From assembly GCF_007859395.1 (NCBI RefSeq), contig NZ_VOHD01000008.1, positions 124,001 through 188,000 on the forward strand: a DNA stretch of 64,000 bases, in the 5' to 3' direction. The notes beneath the pieces were generated by a model, which saw only the letters and a program-made list of their open reading frames with translations, ran no database searches and was not told the origin of the DNA. This DNA comes from Planomicrobium sp. CPCC 101110 (GTDB lineage Bacteria > Bacillota > Bacilli > Bacillales_A > Planococcaceae). Positions 1 through 8,635 of this stretch are shown one piece after another; positions within the stretch are counted from its first letter, which is position 1; each line of letters opens with the position of its first letter. Made by a program: the position numbers and the translations under genes.

Positions 1-588
1 AGAAAACTCGCTGTAAATGTAAAGCAAAATCCCGGCCAATCCAATAATTAATGTGAGTAAGTGCAAGCCGTTCACTTCAGCGATCGACGGGATAAATCCG
101 TTGCCAAGTGCATTGAATTTCTCATCGTTGACGATAATCGTACCGGTTCTTTCCGTTACTCTGAGAAGCGCCCCTCTAAAGATAAGCATGGCTGCCAATG
201 TGGCAACAAATGCCGGAATGCCGATTTGAGCGATCAAAAATCCATTGAATAAGCCTGCAAATATCCCGAAAACGAGAATGACAGGAATTGTGATGTACAC
301 GGATACACCCATTTGCGTAAGAAAAATTGCTGCGATTGCGCCAAGAAATCCAGCCGCAAAACCGACGGACAAGTCAATATGGCGGATGACAATGACGAGG
401 GTCATCCCGACAGCCAGCACCGCAATATATCCTGCAGAATCCAACAAATTGCTGATGTTCCGCGAAGACATGAACAAACCATCTGTTAAAATCGAGAATG
501 TCAGCAAAATGACGAACAATGCAATATACATTCCATAATCCCGTATATTTTCTTTTATTAAAAACTTTGCCTCATTGAAAAATGTCAC
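1..588 (-). CDS. CUT2 sugar ABC transporter permease (partial, N-terminal 196 residues)
   Basis: Membrane permease of a carbohydrate ABC importer of the XylH/MmsB/GguB (BPD_transp_2) family. The reading frame starts at a GTG at 588, 6-10 bases after a GGGGGG ribosome binding site, and runs off the left edge of the window, so only the first 196 codons are visible. Several hydrophobic segments are seen, and the family motif RHIDLSVG (usually SGGIDLSVG) lies near residue 70. The start lies 11 bases from the stop of the upstream ATPase gene, so the two are co-transcribed with the lipoprotein gene at 2211-3353 as a binding protein-ATPase-permease operon. Substrate is probably xylose or a related monosaccharide, by family resemblance only. 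Confidence 0.9.
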   Translation of the reverse strand, partial: MTFFNEAKFLIKENIRDYGMYIALFVILLTFSILTDGLFMSSRNISNLLDSAGYIAVLAVGMTLVIVIRHIDLSVGFAAGFLGAIAAIFLTQMGVSVYITIPVILVFGIFAGLFNGFLIAQIGIPAFVATLAAMLIFRGALLRVTERTGTIIVNDEKFNALGNGFIPSIAEVNGLHLLTLIIGLAGILLYIYSEFS

Positions 589-599
589 CGAAATCCCCC

Positions 600-2120
600 C
601 TATTGCGTAGCAAGATGCATAATCTTTTCCTGGCTGGCCTCTTCAATTGCCAGCTCTCCTTTAATTTCACCTTCACCCATCACATAAATGCGGTCGCTCA
701 TTCCAAGCACTTCTCCAAGCTCGGAAGAAATCATGATGATGCTCAAACCTTCACTGATCAGCTTGTTCATAATCGTGTATATTTCAAATTTCGCGCCTAC
801 ATCGATGCCTCGCGTCGGCTCATCAAGAATCAGCAGTCTCGGCCCGACGAACAGCCACTTGCCGATTGATACTTTTTGCTGGTTTCCGCCACTTAAATTG
901 CCGACATTCTGTTCGAGCGAAGAGGCTTTGATGTTGATCGATTTTCTATACTCACCAGCCACTTTGATTTCTTCGTTGTCGTTAATAATGCCGTTCGAAG
1001 AAATACCTTTCAAGTTTGCGACCGTCACATTGTTTTTAATGTCTTGAAGCAAGAATAGGCCATTGCCTTTCCGGTCTTCCGTCACATATGCAATTCCCGC
1101 TTTGATGGCGTCTCTGGTATGCGGCAGTTTTTTTTCTTTGCCGTTCCACAACAGTTCTCCGCTCAGCTTGTAATTTTTCGGATTCCCGAAAATACTTAAA
1201 GCAAGTTCTGTTCGGCCTGATCCCATCAGTCCTGCGATACCGACAATTTCTCCTTTCTTGATATGGAAATTGACGTTTTTCGCGACATACCGACCTAATT
1301 CGACATCATAAGCATTCCAGTTGAATAATTGCAGAAGATCGTCCCCGATTTTTTTATTGAGCCGTTTTGGATAGATATCTTCGATTTCCCGCCCCACCAT
1401 GTTTTTGATGATGACGCTCTCGGAAATCGGTTCCTCGGCTGCGTCCAATGTACAAATGGTCTTTCCGTCCCTCAACACTGTCGCTTTATCTGCAATTGAA
1501 ATAACTTCTTTTAACTTATGCGAAATCATAATGCAAGTGATGCCTTGCTGTTTCAAGTCCTTCAACAAGTTCAATAAGTTTTCGCTGTCATCTTCGTTAA
1601 GGGCTGCAGTCGGCTCGTCCAAAATAAGCAGCTTCACGTCCTTGCTGAGCGCTTTGGCAATCTCAACCAGCTGCTGTTTGCCGACGCTCAAATCTTTGAC
1701 CAAGGTTTCCGGATTGACCTTCAACTTCACTTTTTGCAGCAATTTTTTTGCTTGTACGATAGTTTCGTTCCAATCGACAAAAGAGCCGCGTTTTACTTCA
1801 TTGCCGGCAAAGATGTTTTCATAGACAGTCAAATCCGGAAATAATGCGAGTTCCTGATGAATAATAACAATGCCTGCCCCGACGCTGTCGTTTATTGTGT
1901 TGAACTCTTGCGCCTTTCCTTCATAGATAATATCGCCTTGGTATGCACCATGAGGATAGACGCCGCTCAATACTTTCATCAACGTAGACTTTCCAGCCCC
2001 ATTCTCACCGATCAAACAGTGAATTTCACCTTTTTCCACCTTGAAATTCACATCGCTGAGCGCTTTGACACCTGTAAATTCTTTGGAGATTCCTTTCATC
2101 TCCAAAATATATCCGCTCAT
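600..2120 (-). CDS. CUT2 sugar ABC transporter, double ATPase subunit (XylG/MglA/GguA type)
   Basis: Cytoplasmic ATPase with two fused ABC domains that powers monosaccharide import. First domain: Walker A GENGAGKST (about residues 38-46), signature SVGKQQ, Walker B LLILDEPTAAL. Second domain: degenerate P-loop GLMGSGRTE, signature LSGGNQQKV and LLILDEPTRGID. This asymmetric arrangement is typical of CUT2 ATPases, and the 506-residue length is normal. I start at ATG 2120 because AAAGGAGGG lies 6 bases upstream; the open frame extends 7 codons further without a site. It lies between the binding protein and permease genes of the same operon. Confidence 0.95.
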   Translation of the reverse strand: MSGYILEMKGISKEFTGVKALSDVNFKVEKGEIHCLIGENGAGKSTLMKVLSGVYPHGAYQGDIIYEGKAQEFNTINDSVGAGIVIIHQELALFPDLTVYENIFAGNEVKRGSFVDWNETIVQAKKLLQKVKLKVNPETLVKDLSVGKQQLVEIAKALSKDVKLLILDEPTAALNEDDSENLLNLLKDLKQQGITCIMISHKLKEVISIADKATVLRDGKTICTLDAAEEPISESVIIKNMVGREIEDIYPKRLNKKIGDDLLQLFNWNAYDVELGRYVAKNVNFHIKKGEIVGIAGLMGSGRTELALSIFGNPKNYKLSGELLWNGKEKKLPHTRDAIKAGIAYVTEDRKGNGLFLLQDIKNNVTVANLKGISSNGIINDNEEIKVAGEYRKSINIKASSLEQNVGNLSGGNQQKVSIGKWLFVGPRLLILDEPTRGIDVGAKFEIYTIMNKLISEGLSIIMISSELGEVLGMSDRIYVMGEGEIKGELAIEEASQEKIMHLATQ

Positions 2121-2158
2121 CAAATTCCCTCCTTTAAGCAAACCGCCACAGCAATAGC

Positions 2159-2190
2159 GAAATAGTGATAGATGGCTCTATCACTATTTC
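2159..2190 (-). terminator. Intercistronic 14-bp perfect hairpin
   Basis: Arms GAAATAGTGATAGA and TCTATCACTATTTC flank a TGGC loop between the binding-protein stop and the ATPase start. There is no uridine tail. It is therefore more likely an attenuating or mRNA-protecting stem, which would leave more binding-protein transcript than ATPase/permease transcript, than a full terminator. Confidence 0.65.
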
Positions 2191-2210
2191 AGGCATCACT
2201 ATGGGCAATG

Positions 2211-3353
2211 TTATTGCAGTCCAGTAAACTCGCTTGCTTCATAATAGCCGGAATCCACAAGCTCTTCTTTTACGTTTTCATTGTCAACAGTGATAACATC
2301 TGTTTGTTTCGCTTTCACTTCTACAGCTCCATTATCGTAAGAACCAGTTGTTTCAGGCTCATTTCCTTCGAGAACGGTCACAGCCATATCCATTGCATCT
2401 TTGACCAATGTACGAACATCTTTGAATACGGTCATCGACTGTTTTTCGTCGATAATGTATTGAACAGAAGCTTTTTCCGCGTCTTGCCCAGTGATGACAT
2501 AGTTTGTCACTTCATCATCAGAAGCAAACACGTCTGCAATTGCACGGGCAGTCCCATCATTTGGAGCCAGTACCGCTACATCGCCCTTCAAATCAGCTCC
2601 AACACCAGTCAAATGTGTCTGTGCTTTGTTTTTCGCTTCATTTGGATCCCAGTTCGTTGTAACTTGGCCCAGTACTTTGCTCAGCTGATCACGCGAAAGT
2701 TCAGCTGTATCTTTCAATGCTTCCGCTTCGCTTGAGTTGGCGATTTTGAATGTGCCATCAGCGATTTTCGGCTGCAGCACACTCCATGCCCCTTGGAAGA
2801 ACAAGAAAGCGTTGTTGTCAGAAGAAGCTCCTGCATACAAGTACAACGGAACGCCAGACCCTTCAACATTGTCGATCAAGTATTGTGCTTGAGCCGCCCC
2901 AACCGCAAGGCTGTCAAACGTCACATAGTAATCCACTGCCTCTGTATCAGTGATCAAACGGTCGTAAGCAATGACAGTGACATCATCTTGTTTGGCAGAT
3001 TCTACTGCAGCTGCCGCCGCCGCACCGTCATGCGGAGCGATGATCAGCACTTTGATGCCTTTGTTCAACAGGATATCAACATTCTCTTTTTCTTTAGCTG
3101 AAGATCCTTGGCTGAACAAAATTTCGGTGGAATAATCCGTTTCAGCTAATGCATCTTTGAACCGCTGTTCATCTTGGACCCATCTTGGTTCATCTTTTGT
3201 AGGCAATACGATTCCAACGTCGACTTGGCCACCTCCGCCACCTCCGCCTTCGCTGCCGCTTCCGCCTTCACTGCCTCCTCCACACGCTGCTATAACGAGC
3301 GTCACTGCCATCAGCACCAGCAGAAGAGAGAATTTTCTCCAAGTTTTAATCAT
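2211..3353 (-). CDS. Sugar-binding lipoprotein (ChvE/XylF-like) of CUT2 ABC importer
   Basis: Extracytoplasmic substrate-binding lipoprotein of the periplasmic-binding-protein type 1 fold. A hydrophobic signal peptide ends in the lipobox VIAAC, followed by a Gly/Ser/Glu linker and a domain with the ChvE-style stretches LPTKDEPRWVQDEQRF and IIAPHDG. Start chosen at ATG 3353, about 8 bases after AAAGGGG; the ATG two codons earlier overlaps that site. First gene of the operon with the ATPase and permease. Its promoter carries a perfect cre box over the -35, so CcpA repression is expected. ChvE relatives bind several monosaccharides; the exact sugar cannot be read from sequence. Confidence 0.93.
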   Translation of the reverse strand: MIKTWRKFSLLLVLMAVTLVIAACGGGSEGGSGSEGGGGGGGQVDVGIVLPTKDEPRWVQDEQRFKDALAETDYSTEILFSQGSSAKEKENVDILLNKGIKVLIIAPHDGAAAAAAVESAKQDDVTVIAYDRLITDTEAVDYYVTFDSLAVGAAQAQYLIDNVEGSGVPLYLYAGASSDNNAFLFFQGAWSVLQPKIADGTFKIANSSEAEALKDTAELSRDQLSKVLGQVTTNWDPNEAKNKAQTHLTGVGADLKGDVAVLAPNDGTARAIADVFASDDEVTNYVITGQDAEKASVQYIIDEKQSMTVFKDVRTLVKDAMDMAVTVLEGNEPETTGSYDNGAVEVKAKQTDVITVDNENVKEELVDSGYYEASEFTGLQ

Positions 3354-3396
3354 TTCCATTCCCCTTTCAACTTGTAGTTTGTTTTGCTACATATTC

Positions 3397-3433
3397 ATTA
3401 TATCCAGAGCGCCAGCTAATGTAAGCGCTATCA
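3397..3433 (-). promoter_or_regulatory. Promoter with overlapping cre box for the CUT2 sugar operon
   Basis: Read on the minus strand: -35 TTACAT (3419-3424), 16-base spacer, -10 TATAAT (3397-3402). The cre sequence TGATAGCGCTTACA (3420-3433) matches the degenerate CcpA consensus at every position and covers the -35. CcpA binding here should block RNA polymerase when preferred sugars are present. Confidence 0.8.
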
Positions 3434-3505
3434 CTAGCAATCTTTTAGCATTGCCTATACTTTTTTAACATAGAAGGCTTTATAGTAATCAAGCAAATTT
3501 CCGCA

Positions 3506-3545
3506 TGAAAAAACCCGCTGCGGAAATTGTTTCCCGCTGCGGGTT
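3506..3545 (-). terminator. Rho-independent terminator after the PPK2 gene
   Basis: GC-rich imperfect stem (AACCCGC arms, one mismatch) followed on the minus strand by six T residues, just after the stop codon at 3553. Confidence 0.8.
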
Positions 3546-3552
3546 ATGTGCA

Positions 3553-4416
3553 TTATTCTTCCTTTTCGAGAAGTTTGATCGCCTCATCAAGTTTTTCTTT
3601 TTCCTCGCCGGACATCGAAGGATATTTAGGGTTGATTTTTTCAAGCAGCTCCACCATTACTTCCGAAACAATATATCGTGAGTACCATTCATCGTCAGCG
3701 GGCAGCACATACCAAGGCGCATACTCGGTCGAAGTATGGTTGAGCATATCTTCGAATATATGCTGATAGCCATCCCAATGCTGCCGTTCCTTGACATCGT
3801 TGAACGAAAACTCCCAATTTTTGTCCGGATTCTTCATCCGTTCGAGCAGCCGTTTTTTCTGCTCTTCTTTCGACATATTAAAAAAGAACTTAACAACAGG
3901 AAAACCATTTTCCACAAGATATCTTTCAAAGTTATTGATTTGGCGATAACGGATCGCCCAAATGTTCTCATCAATCAGTTCATCAGGAAGAGGCGTCGAT
4001 TCAAGCAAATCATGAATACGCGGCGCAATCACTTCTTCATAATAAGAACGGTTGAAGACGCCGATTTCCCCCCTCGCCGGCAACCCTTTGTGGAAGCGCC
4101 ACATATAATCATGTGCAAGCTCTTCATCAGTCGGCTTTTTGAATGAGGTGACCTTCAGCCCTTGGGCAGTTAGGTTGGAAAAAATATAGCTGACGGCTTC
4201 GTCTTTTCCTGCTGCATCCATTGCCTGCAGGACGACAACCACTCCTTTTTCCTCTTCCGCCTGGAGCTTCAGATGCAATTCTTTCAGTTTTTGAATGCTT
4301 TCAGGAATCAGCTTTTCCTTCAGTTCTTTCTCGGCAATGCCATTCTTCACTGAGGTCGGATACATTTTCAAGTCTATTTTTTGGTCTTGCTTTGCTAAAT
4401 ATTTGCTTGTGTCCAT
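3553..4416 (-). CDS. Polyphosphate kinase 2 family protein
   Basis: PPK2-family phosphotransferase, 287 residues, predicted to move phosphate between polyphosphate and nucleotides. Visible family marks are the Walker A-like QAMDAAGKDEAV near residue 63, the lid/acceptor stretch RGEIGVFNRSYYEE and, further on, WEFSFNDVKERQHWDGY. Start at ATG 4416 is set by GAGGAGGGG 4 bases upstream; the longer open frame to 4485 lacks a site. It stands alone, divergent from the DUF4097 gene. The monophosphate versus diphosphate kinase subclass cannot be assigned with certainty from the motifs, although the single-domain length fits class I or III enzymes. Confidence 0.9.
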   Translation of the reverse strand: MDTSKYLAKQDQKIDLKMYPTSVKNGIAEKELKEKLIPESIQKLKELHLKLQAEEEKGVVVVLQAMDAAGKDEAVSYIFSNLTAQGLKVTSFKKPTDEELAHDYMWRFHKGLPARGEIGVFNRSYYEEVIAPRIHDLLESTPLPDELIDENIWAIRYRQINNFERYLVENGFPVVKFFFNMSKEEQKKRLLERMKNPDKNWEFSFNDVKERQHWDGYQHIFEDMLNHTSTEYAPWYVLPADDEWYSRYIVSEVMVELLEKINPKYPSMSGEEKEKLDEAIKLLEKEE

Positions 4417-4553
4417 TGAACCCCTCCTCGCTCTTTTCAACTGTCTATCAATGATGTTATTGCCGTTGTGATAGGAATGAAACATCTTAATAATTGGTTG
4501 GGCAAAGTTTTTTTCAGTTTACAATATCATATTTTTATCTTTTCGGCACATCA

Positions 4554-4582
4554 TTGATTAACCTTTCGTTATCACCTATACT
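4554..4582 (+). promoter_or_regulatory. Sigma-A-type promoter of the DUF4097 gene
   Basis: -35 TTGATT (4554-4559), exactly 17 bases, -10 TATACT (4577-4582), giving a leader of about 70 bases before the ATG at 4660. Confidence 0.65.
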
Positions 4583-4659
4583 TCTTTTAACAATAAGAAT
4601 AGTTTCTGTAATTTCCATTTCCCTTCGACATTCGCCTGCATAAAAGAGGAGGAAATCAT

Positions 4660-5505
4660 ATGAAATCGACGAGACGGGTTCCATTTGTTCTTTCCACCCT
4701 TTTGCTTGCTGCTCTCGCTTTTGGCGTCTTTTGGTATAGATCCTTTACTTCAGCTGACGATGCACCGAAAGAAATGGTAATCGATGAAGAAATAACGAAT
4801 TTGGAAGTCAATGCCGAAAACACCGATATTCTTCTTCTTCCGTCCGAAAATGAAAATACGAAGCTGAACGTTACCGGAGACAGCAGAAATTTCAGTTTGA
4901 ATACACATATACAAGGAAAAAATTTATCGATCGAAACCGAAAACAAAACTCAAGCCTTTGGTGCAGTTTTAGAAAAGCAACCGCTGCTGACTGTTTATCT
5001 TGGACAGCCACATCTGCTTTCGCTTACGTTAACAAGTACGAATGGAGACATACGAGCCGGGGATATCGAGGCATACGAAATTTCCGCTGAAACCAGCAAA
5101 GGCGATGTGGATTTTGAAAACATGAGTATGAAATATATCATCGCCAGAACGGACGATGGAAAAATCAGCATGAGAAAATTGGAAGCTCATTTGATAAAAG
5201 CAGAATCTGACGGAAATCTGGACATGGAGAATATATTCGGCTCCCTGACAGGAATAGCTTCCAATGGAAACATCGATATAGCACTGGATGGAGTAGCGTA
5301 TTCCATGGATCTTACCGCGGAAAATGGAGGAATTGCCATTCGGAGTAAAGAACCTCCCACAGATGTCCGGTTTGAGGCGCAAGCCGAAAATGGAGAAGTT
5401 GATATTATGGGGGAAAACTCCAACAACCTTGTTTATGGTGATGGAATCTATCTGATTAAATTGGCAGCGGCAGACGGCGATATCCTCTTCACTAGCGAAA
5501 AGTAG
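4660..5505 (+). CDS. Membrane-anchored DUF4097-like beta-repeat protein
   Basis: 281 residues with an N-terminal signal anchor (about residues 8-25, MKSTRRVPFVLSTLLLAALA) and an extracytoplasmic domain of short repeated strands of the form TxxGDIxxxD/ASNGNIDIAL. This is the pattern of the DUF4097 (adhesin-like, right-handed beta) family often found near sensor or stress genes. AGAGGAGG lies 7 bases before the ATG. No Cys is present after the anchor, so it is not a lipoprotein. Function is unknown. It is flanked by a possible terminator at 5531-5573 and is not in an operon. Confidence 0.8.
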   Translation: MKSTRRVPFVLSTLLLAALAFGVFWYRSFTSADDAPKEMVIDEEITNLEVNAENTDILLLPSENENTKLNVTGDSRNFSLNTHIQGKNLSIETENKTQAFGAVLEKQPLLTVYLGQPHLLSLTLTSTNGDIRAGDIEAYEISAETSKGDVDFENMSMKYIIARTDDGKISMRKLEAHLIKAESDGNLDMENIFGSLTGIASNGNIDIALDGVAYSMDLTAENGGIAIRSKEPPTDVRFEAQAENGEVDIMGENSNNLVYGDGIYLIKLAAADGDILFTSEK

Positions 5506-5530
5506 GTAAGTTTCTTCTATAAATAACATA

Positions 5531-5573
5531 TTGGACGGGCTGTGCCTTGATGGTGGAGGCCCAGCCCGTTCAA
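5531..5573. terminator. Convergent hairpin between DUF4097 and SRPBCC genes
   Basis: Inverted repeat TTGGACGGGCTG / CAGCCCGTTCAA with an inner GCCT/AGGC extension. It lies between two convergent genes; T-tails on both sides are weak. Confidence 0.55.
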
Positions 5574-5582
5574 GCATTCATT

Positions 5583-6083
5583 TTAAAATCGTTTCAAATA
5601 CAGCTCAAGGCGGTCGTATGTTTCGCCCATGCCTTCAATGGCCCCCATTCCGACTACTTTTTGCAGCTCTTCTTGTGAGGCAAACAGTGTCCGGCTGATA
5701 ACTTTTGTGCCGTTTCCTTCTTCTAAAAAATCCGTTGTAATTTTCATAACTGGCATCCCTTCGGCCTCATTGCCGTTTTCATCAGAAAAAGCGTCTGTGT
5801 ATACAAGCCGTTTCGGCCTTGTTATTTCTTCGTATACACTCTTTCCCCATGCCTCCTGTCCATCATCCGAACGCATGCAGTAATGCCACACTCCTCCGGG
5901 ACGGACGTCCATTTGAGAAATGATTGTTGTCCAGCCCACCGGACCCCACCAATTCACAATATGCTCCCTTTCCGTATACATTGAAAACACCAGCTCCCCT
6001 GAGGCCATGAAAAACCGTTCCATGATCAATTCGCGTTCTTCAATTCTCGTAATTGCCGTATTTGATCCATTGTCGGCTGCCAT
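5583..6083 (-). CDS. SRPBCC/AHSA1 domain protein
   Basis: 166-residue single-domain protein of the Activator of Hsp90 ATPase homolog 1-like (START/SRPBCC) family. Typical features are the early FxxWxxPExhxxWWGP-type segment (here EREHIVNWWGPVGWTT), PGGVWHYCMRSDDG and the C-terminal amphipathic helix ending in YLKRF. The family binds hydrophobic ligands; no substrate is implied. AAGGAGG lies 6 bases before ATG 6083. It is a single gene, with a terminator-like hairpin between it and the convergent DUF4097 gene. Confidence 0.88.
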   Translation of the reverse strand: MAADNGSNTAITRIEERELIMERFFMASGELVFSMYTEREHIVNWWGPVGWTTIISQMDVRPGGVWHYCMRSDDGQEAWGKSVYEEITRPKRLVYTDAFSDENGNEAEGMPVMKITTDFLEEGNGTKVISRTLFASQEELQKVVGMGAIEGMGETYDRLELYLKRF

Positions 6084-6289
6084 TGGACATCCTCCTTAGT
6101 ATTCGCTTGTTTCCAGCGTCAGGCAACGGGCAAGACAGCTTTCCTTTCCGATTTCTGTACCTTTTCCATCCACTCTGTTGGCAGGTTTGGCAGTGCCAGT
6201 GAATTCGTTAAAGTTCCATATCTACGATATACCCGGAAAGGAATGTTCCTGTCAAGTTGCATTCAGACTATTCAGCAAGTTTTTCCAGA

Positions 6290-6325
6290 AGAAAAACCGC
6301 TTAGGAAGCTTTCTCCTAAACGGTT
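6290..6325 (-). terminator. Rho-independent terminator of the pdxA2 operon
   Basis: AACCG(C)TTAGGA / TCCTAAACGGTT stem, one mismatch, followed on the minus strand by TTTTTC, 16 bases after the PdxA2 stop codon. Confidence 0.8.
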
Positions 6326-6340
6326 CTCGATTTTAGCATC

Positions 6341-7339
6341 TTAAGATTTCGGTGCAAGTTCGACCGCTTGGCGCAAAGCTTCAACCAGGCTTTTCTCATC
6401 CGCAATGCCTGTCCCGGCAATATCGAATGCTGTTCCATGGTCAACGCTTGTACGGATGATCGGCAAGCCGACTGTAATGTTGACGCCTGACTCTAATCCA
6501 AGAACTTTGATCGGTGCATGTCCTTGGTCGTGGTACATTGCAACAACAATATCAAAATCTCCTCTTCTCGCCCGGAAGAACAATGTATCCGCAGGAAGCG
6601 GCCCTTGGACATCAATGCCTTGAGCCACAGCCTTTTCTACTGCGGGAATAATTTTCTCTTCTTCCTCCCCGTAGCCGAACAAGCCATTTTCGCCTGCATG
6701 CGGGTTGATGCCGCAGACAGCGATTTTCGGTTTTTCAATACCGGCTTTAGACAGCGTATCATGCGCCAATTGAATAACGTAGAAAACCCGTTCCGGATTG
6801 ATCATATTGACGGCATCAATAATGCCGACGTGCGTTGTAACATGGATAACTTTCAAATCCGGCGCGGACAACATCATGGAATAGTCTTTTGTGCCAGTCA
6901 ATTCCGCCAGAATTTCAGTATGCCCCGGATACATATGCCCGCCTTTTTGCAAAGCTTCTTTGTTCAATGGTGCTGTGCAGATCGCGTCGATTTCTTTGGC
7001 ATTCGCCAGAGAGATCGCTTTCGCCAAGTATTGGAATGCTGCATTTCCGGCTTCGGGCGATACTTTGCCAATCGGAAGATCGTCTGACAATAAGTTCAGA
7101 TCAAGACAATCAATAACCCCTTTTTCGAATTTCGCTTCGGAAACGTGGGTGATACGCCGAATCCCTTTTGCACTGCCGGTAAATGTTTTTGCGCGTTCCA
7201 AAATTGCTGCATCGCCAATGACGAATGAGCGGCTTGTTTCATGAACGGCGTCATGTTCAAAACTTTTCAGTATGATTTCGGGGCCGACTCCGGCCGCGTC
7301 CCCCATGGTAATCCCGATAATCGGTTTATTTGCTTGCAT
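6341..7339 (-). CDS. PdxA2-type 4-phospho-threonate/erythronate dehydrogenase
   Basis: 332-residue member of the PdxA family (4-hydroxythreonine-4-phosphate dehydrogenase fold). GITMGDAAGVGPEI at the N-terminus, PGHTEILAELT near residue 140 and MYHDQGHAPIKVLG near residue 268 carry the metal and substrate residues. Because it overlaps by 14 bases the DUF1537 kinase gene, it is best read as the catabolic PdxA2 paralogue. That enzyme oxidises 4-phospho-D-threonate or -erythronate and leads to dihydroxyacetone phosphate after decarboxylation, rather than acting in vitamin B6 synthesis. AAGGAG lies 9-10 bases upstream of the ATG. Pathway role is inferred from context; family assignment is firm. 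Confidence 0.9.
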   Translation of the reverse strand: MQANKPIIGITMGDAAGVGPEIILKSFEHDAVHETSRSFVIGDAAILERAKTFTGSAKGIRRITHVSEAKFEKGVIDCLDLNLLSDDLPIGKVSPEAGNAAFQYLAKAISLANAKEIDAICTAPLNKEALQKGGHMYPGHTEILAELTGTKDYSMMLSAPDLKVIHVTTHVGIIDAVNMINPERVFYVIQLAHDTLSKAGIEKPKIAVCGINPHAGENGLFGYGEEEEKIIPAVEKAVAQGIDVQGPLPADTLFFRARRGDFDIVVAMYHDQGHAPIKVLGLESGVNITVGLPIIRTSVDHGTAFDIAGTGIADEKSLVEALRQAVELAPKS

Positions 7340-8621
7340 GCAACCCCGCTCCTTTCAAATAATCGACGGCGTTGGCAAGAGTACCCGCATTCCCGAATCC
7401 TCCCGCCTTCGTAATCGCCACTAACTCTTTCTTATTCCATTTTACCATTCCAAGAGGCACTCCCGCTTCCACTTCAAAACGCAGTTCCATATCTAAAATG
7501 TCCAATACGTTGCAGATGTCCTTGGCAGTGTCCCCTCCCGTCATGATGATGGCATCGAATTCCGCCAAGTGCAAGGCTGATTGCACCAGATGCCCAAGAC
7601 CCTGGGAGATGCCTTTGCCTGTCTGGTTGACTGACCAGTCGTTTTCTTTAGCCCACGCGCTTACTTTTTCACGGTTCTCTTGTGAACCGCTAACATAAAT
7701 GACTGCACTGTCCCACTTTTCGAAGTCATCCAAAGTCGCCACTCTTTGGCCTGCGTGCACCGGATCAATCAATAGTTCCAATGGATCGATTTCGATCATT
7801 TTTGTTGCCGGCCTTGCTTTTAGCACTTCTAATTGTTCTTGTGTTCTGCCCGATAAACTGCCGGAAACGACCAATACTTTGCCGATGGAGTGCGAAAGTG
7901 AATTTTTGTGGCCGCCCCTGGACAAATCCATGTACAGATGGTCAATCATCCCCGCCGATCCTGCCCAGCCGATGGAAAGCTTTAAGTTTGCTTCGATTTG
8001 TGCAAGTACCGGAAAATCTTCATCTTTTACTATATCGCACACAATCCATTTTACACCTGCCTCCACTTGTTCAAGCACCCAGTTTTCGGGATTGGCTGCA
8101 TGTAAAATGTTGCGGCTCAAAACAGCCGTTTCAATGTTTTCTGCAGCGAGCAAATCCGGGATATAGCTATGGAGAACAGGGGTTTTCGGATCTTTTGCAA
8201 ATTCGGTTTCCGAAACCGGAATGCCATTGACGTATAGCGTTCCTCCCTCTACTGTCCGGCCCATGCTTGGAAATGAGGGGGTGATGAATATTACATCCAT
8301 TGCCGCCGCATCTTGCATTGCTTTCAATTCGGCAGCCACACTGCCGCGAAGCGTGGAATCGACTTTCTTATAGAAGGTCATGACACCCAGCTTTTTCAGC
8401 CGTTCAATTTCTTCGTATACAGCCCGATAGGCGTCTTTTGGCTGCATAGCCCGACTTTCCGTATCCACAATCCATACATCTATATCCGCATCCAACACAG
8501 CCGCACGGTCTGTGCTGTCCGCTAAAAGAACACGCGATTTCAAACCTTTTTGCGCCAGCCGAACGCCGCTGTCATTCGCTCCTGTAAAATCATCCGCAAT
8601 GATGCCGATCTTAGTTGCCAT
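7326..8621 (-). CDS. Four-carbon acid sugar kinase (DUF1537; DtnK/DerK/OtnK family)
   Basis: 431 residues. The N-terminal sugar-binding domain has the hallmark IADDFTGANDSG (residues 8-19) and KKVDSTLRGS. The C-terminal nucleotide-binding domain has VVSGSLSGRTQ and IMTGGDTAKDI. Family members phosphorylate four-carbon acid sugars such as D-threonate, D-erythronate or 3-oxo-tetronates at C4. With PdxA2 directly downstream and no aldolase or DenD/OtnC-type genes beside it, D-threonate or D-erythronate is the likelier substrate. AAGGAG precedes the ATG by 9 bases. Second gene of the permease-kinase-dehydrogenase operon. Confidence 0.92.
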   Translation of the reverse strand: MATKIGIIADDFTGANDSGVRLAQKGLKSRVLLADSTDRAAVLDADIDVWIVDTESRAMQPKDAYRAVYEEIERLKKLGVMTFYKKVDSTLRGSVAAELKAMQDAAAMDVIFITPSFPSMGRTVEGGTLYVNGIPVSETEFAKDPKTPVLHSYIPDLLAAENIETAVLSRNILHAANPENWVLEQVEAGVKWIVCDIVKDEDFPVLAQIEANLKLSIGWAGSAGMIDHLYMDLSRGGHKNSLSHSIGKVLVVSGSLSGRTQEQLEVLKARPATKMIEIDPLELLIDPVHAGQRVATLDDFEKWDSAVIYVSGSQENREKVSAWAKENDWSVNQTGKGISQGLGHLVQSALHLAEFDAIIMTGGDTAKDICNVLDILDMELRFEVEAGVPLGMVKWNKKELVAITKAGGFGNAGTLANAVDYLKGAGLHASK

Positions 8622-8635
8622 AGTCCGCCACTCCT

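Noticed and set aside
3454-4592. Repeated motif CCTATACTT..TTTTAACA at 3454 and 4575
   Set aside because: The second copy contains the -10 of a clear sigma-A promoter (4554-4582); the copies differ by an indel, and the first has no partner -35, so similarity is probably chance.
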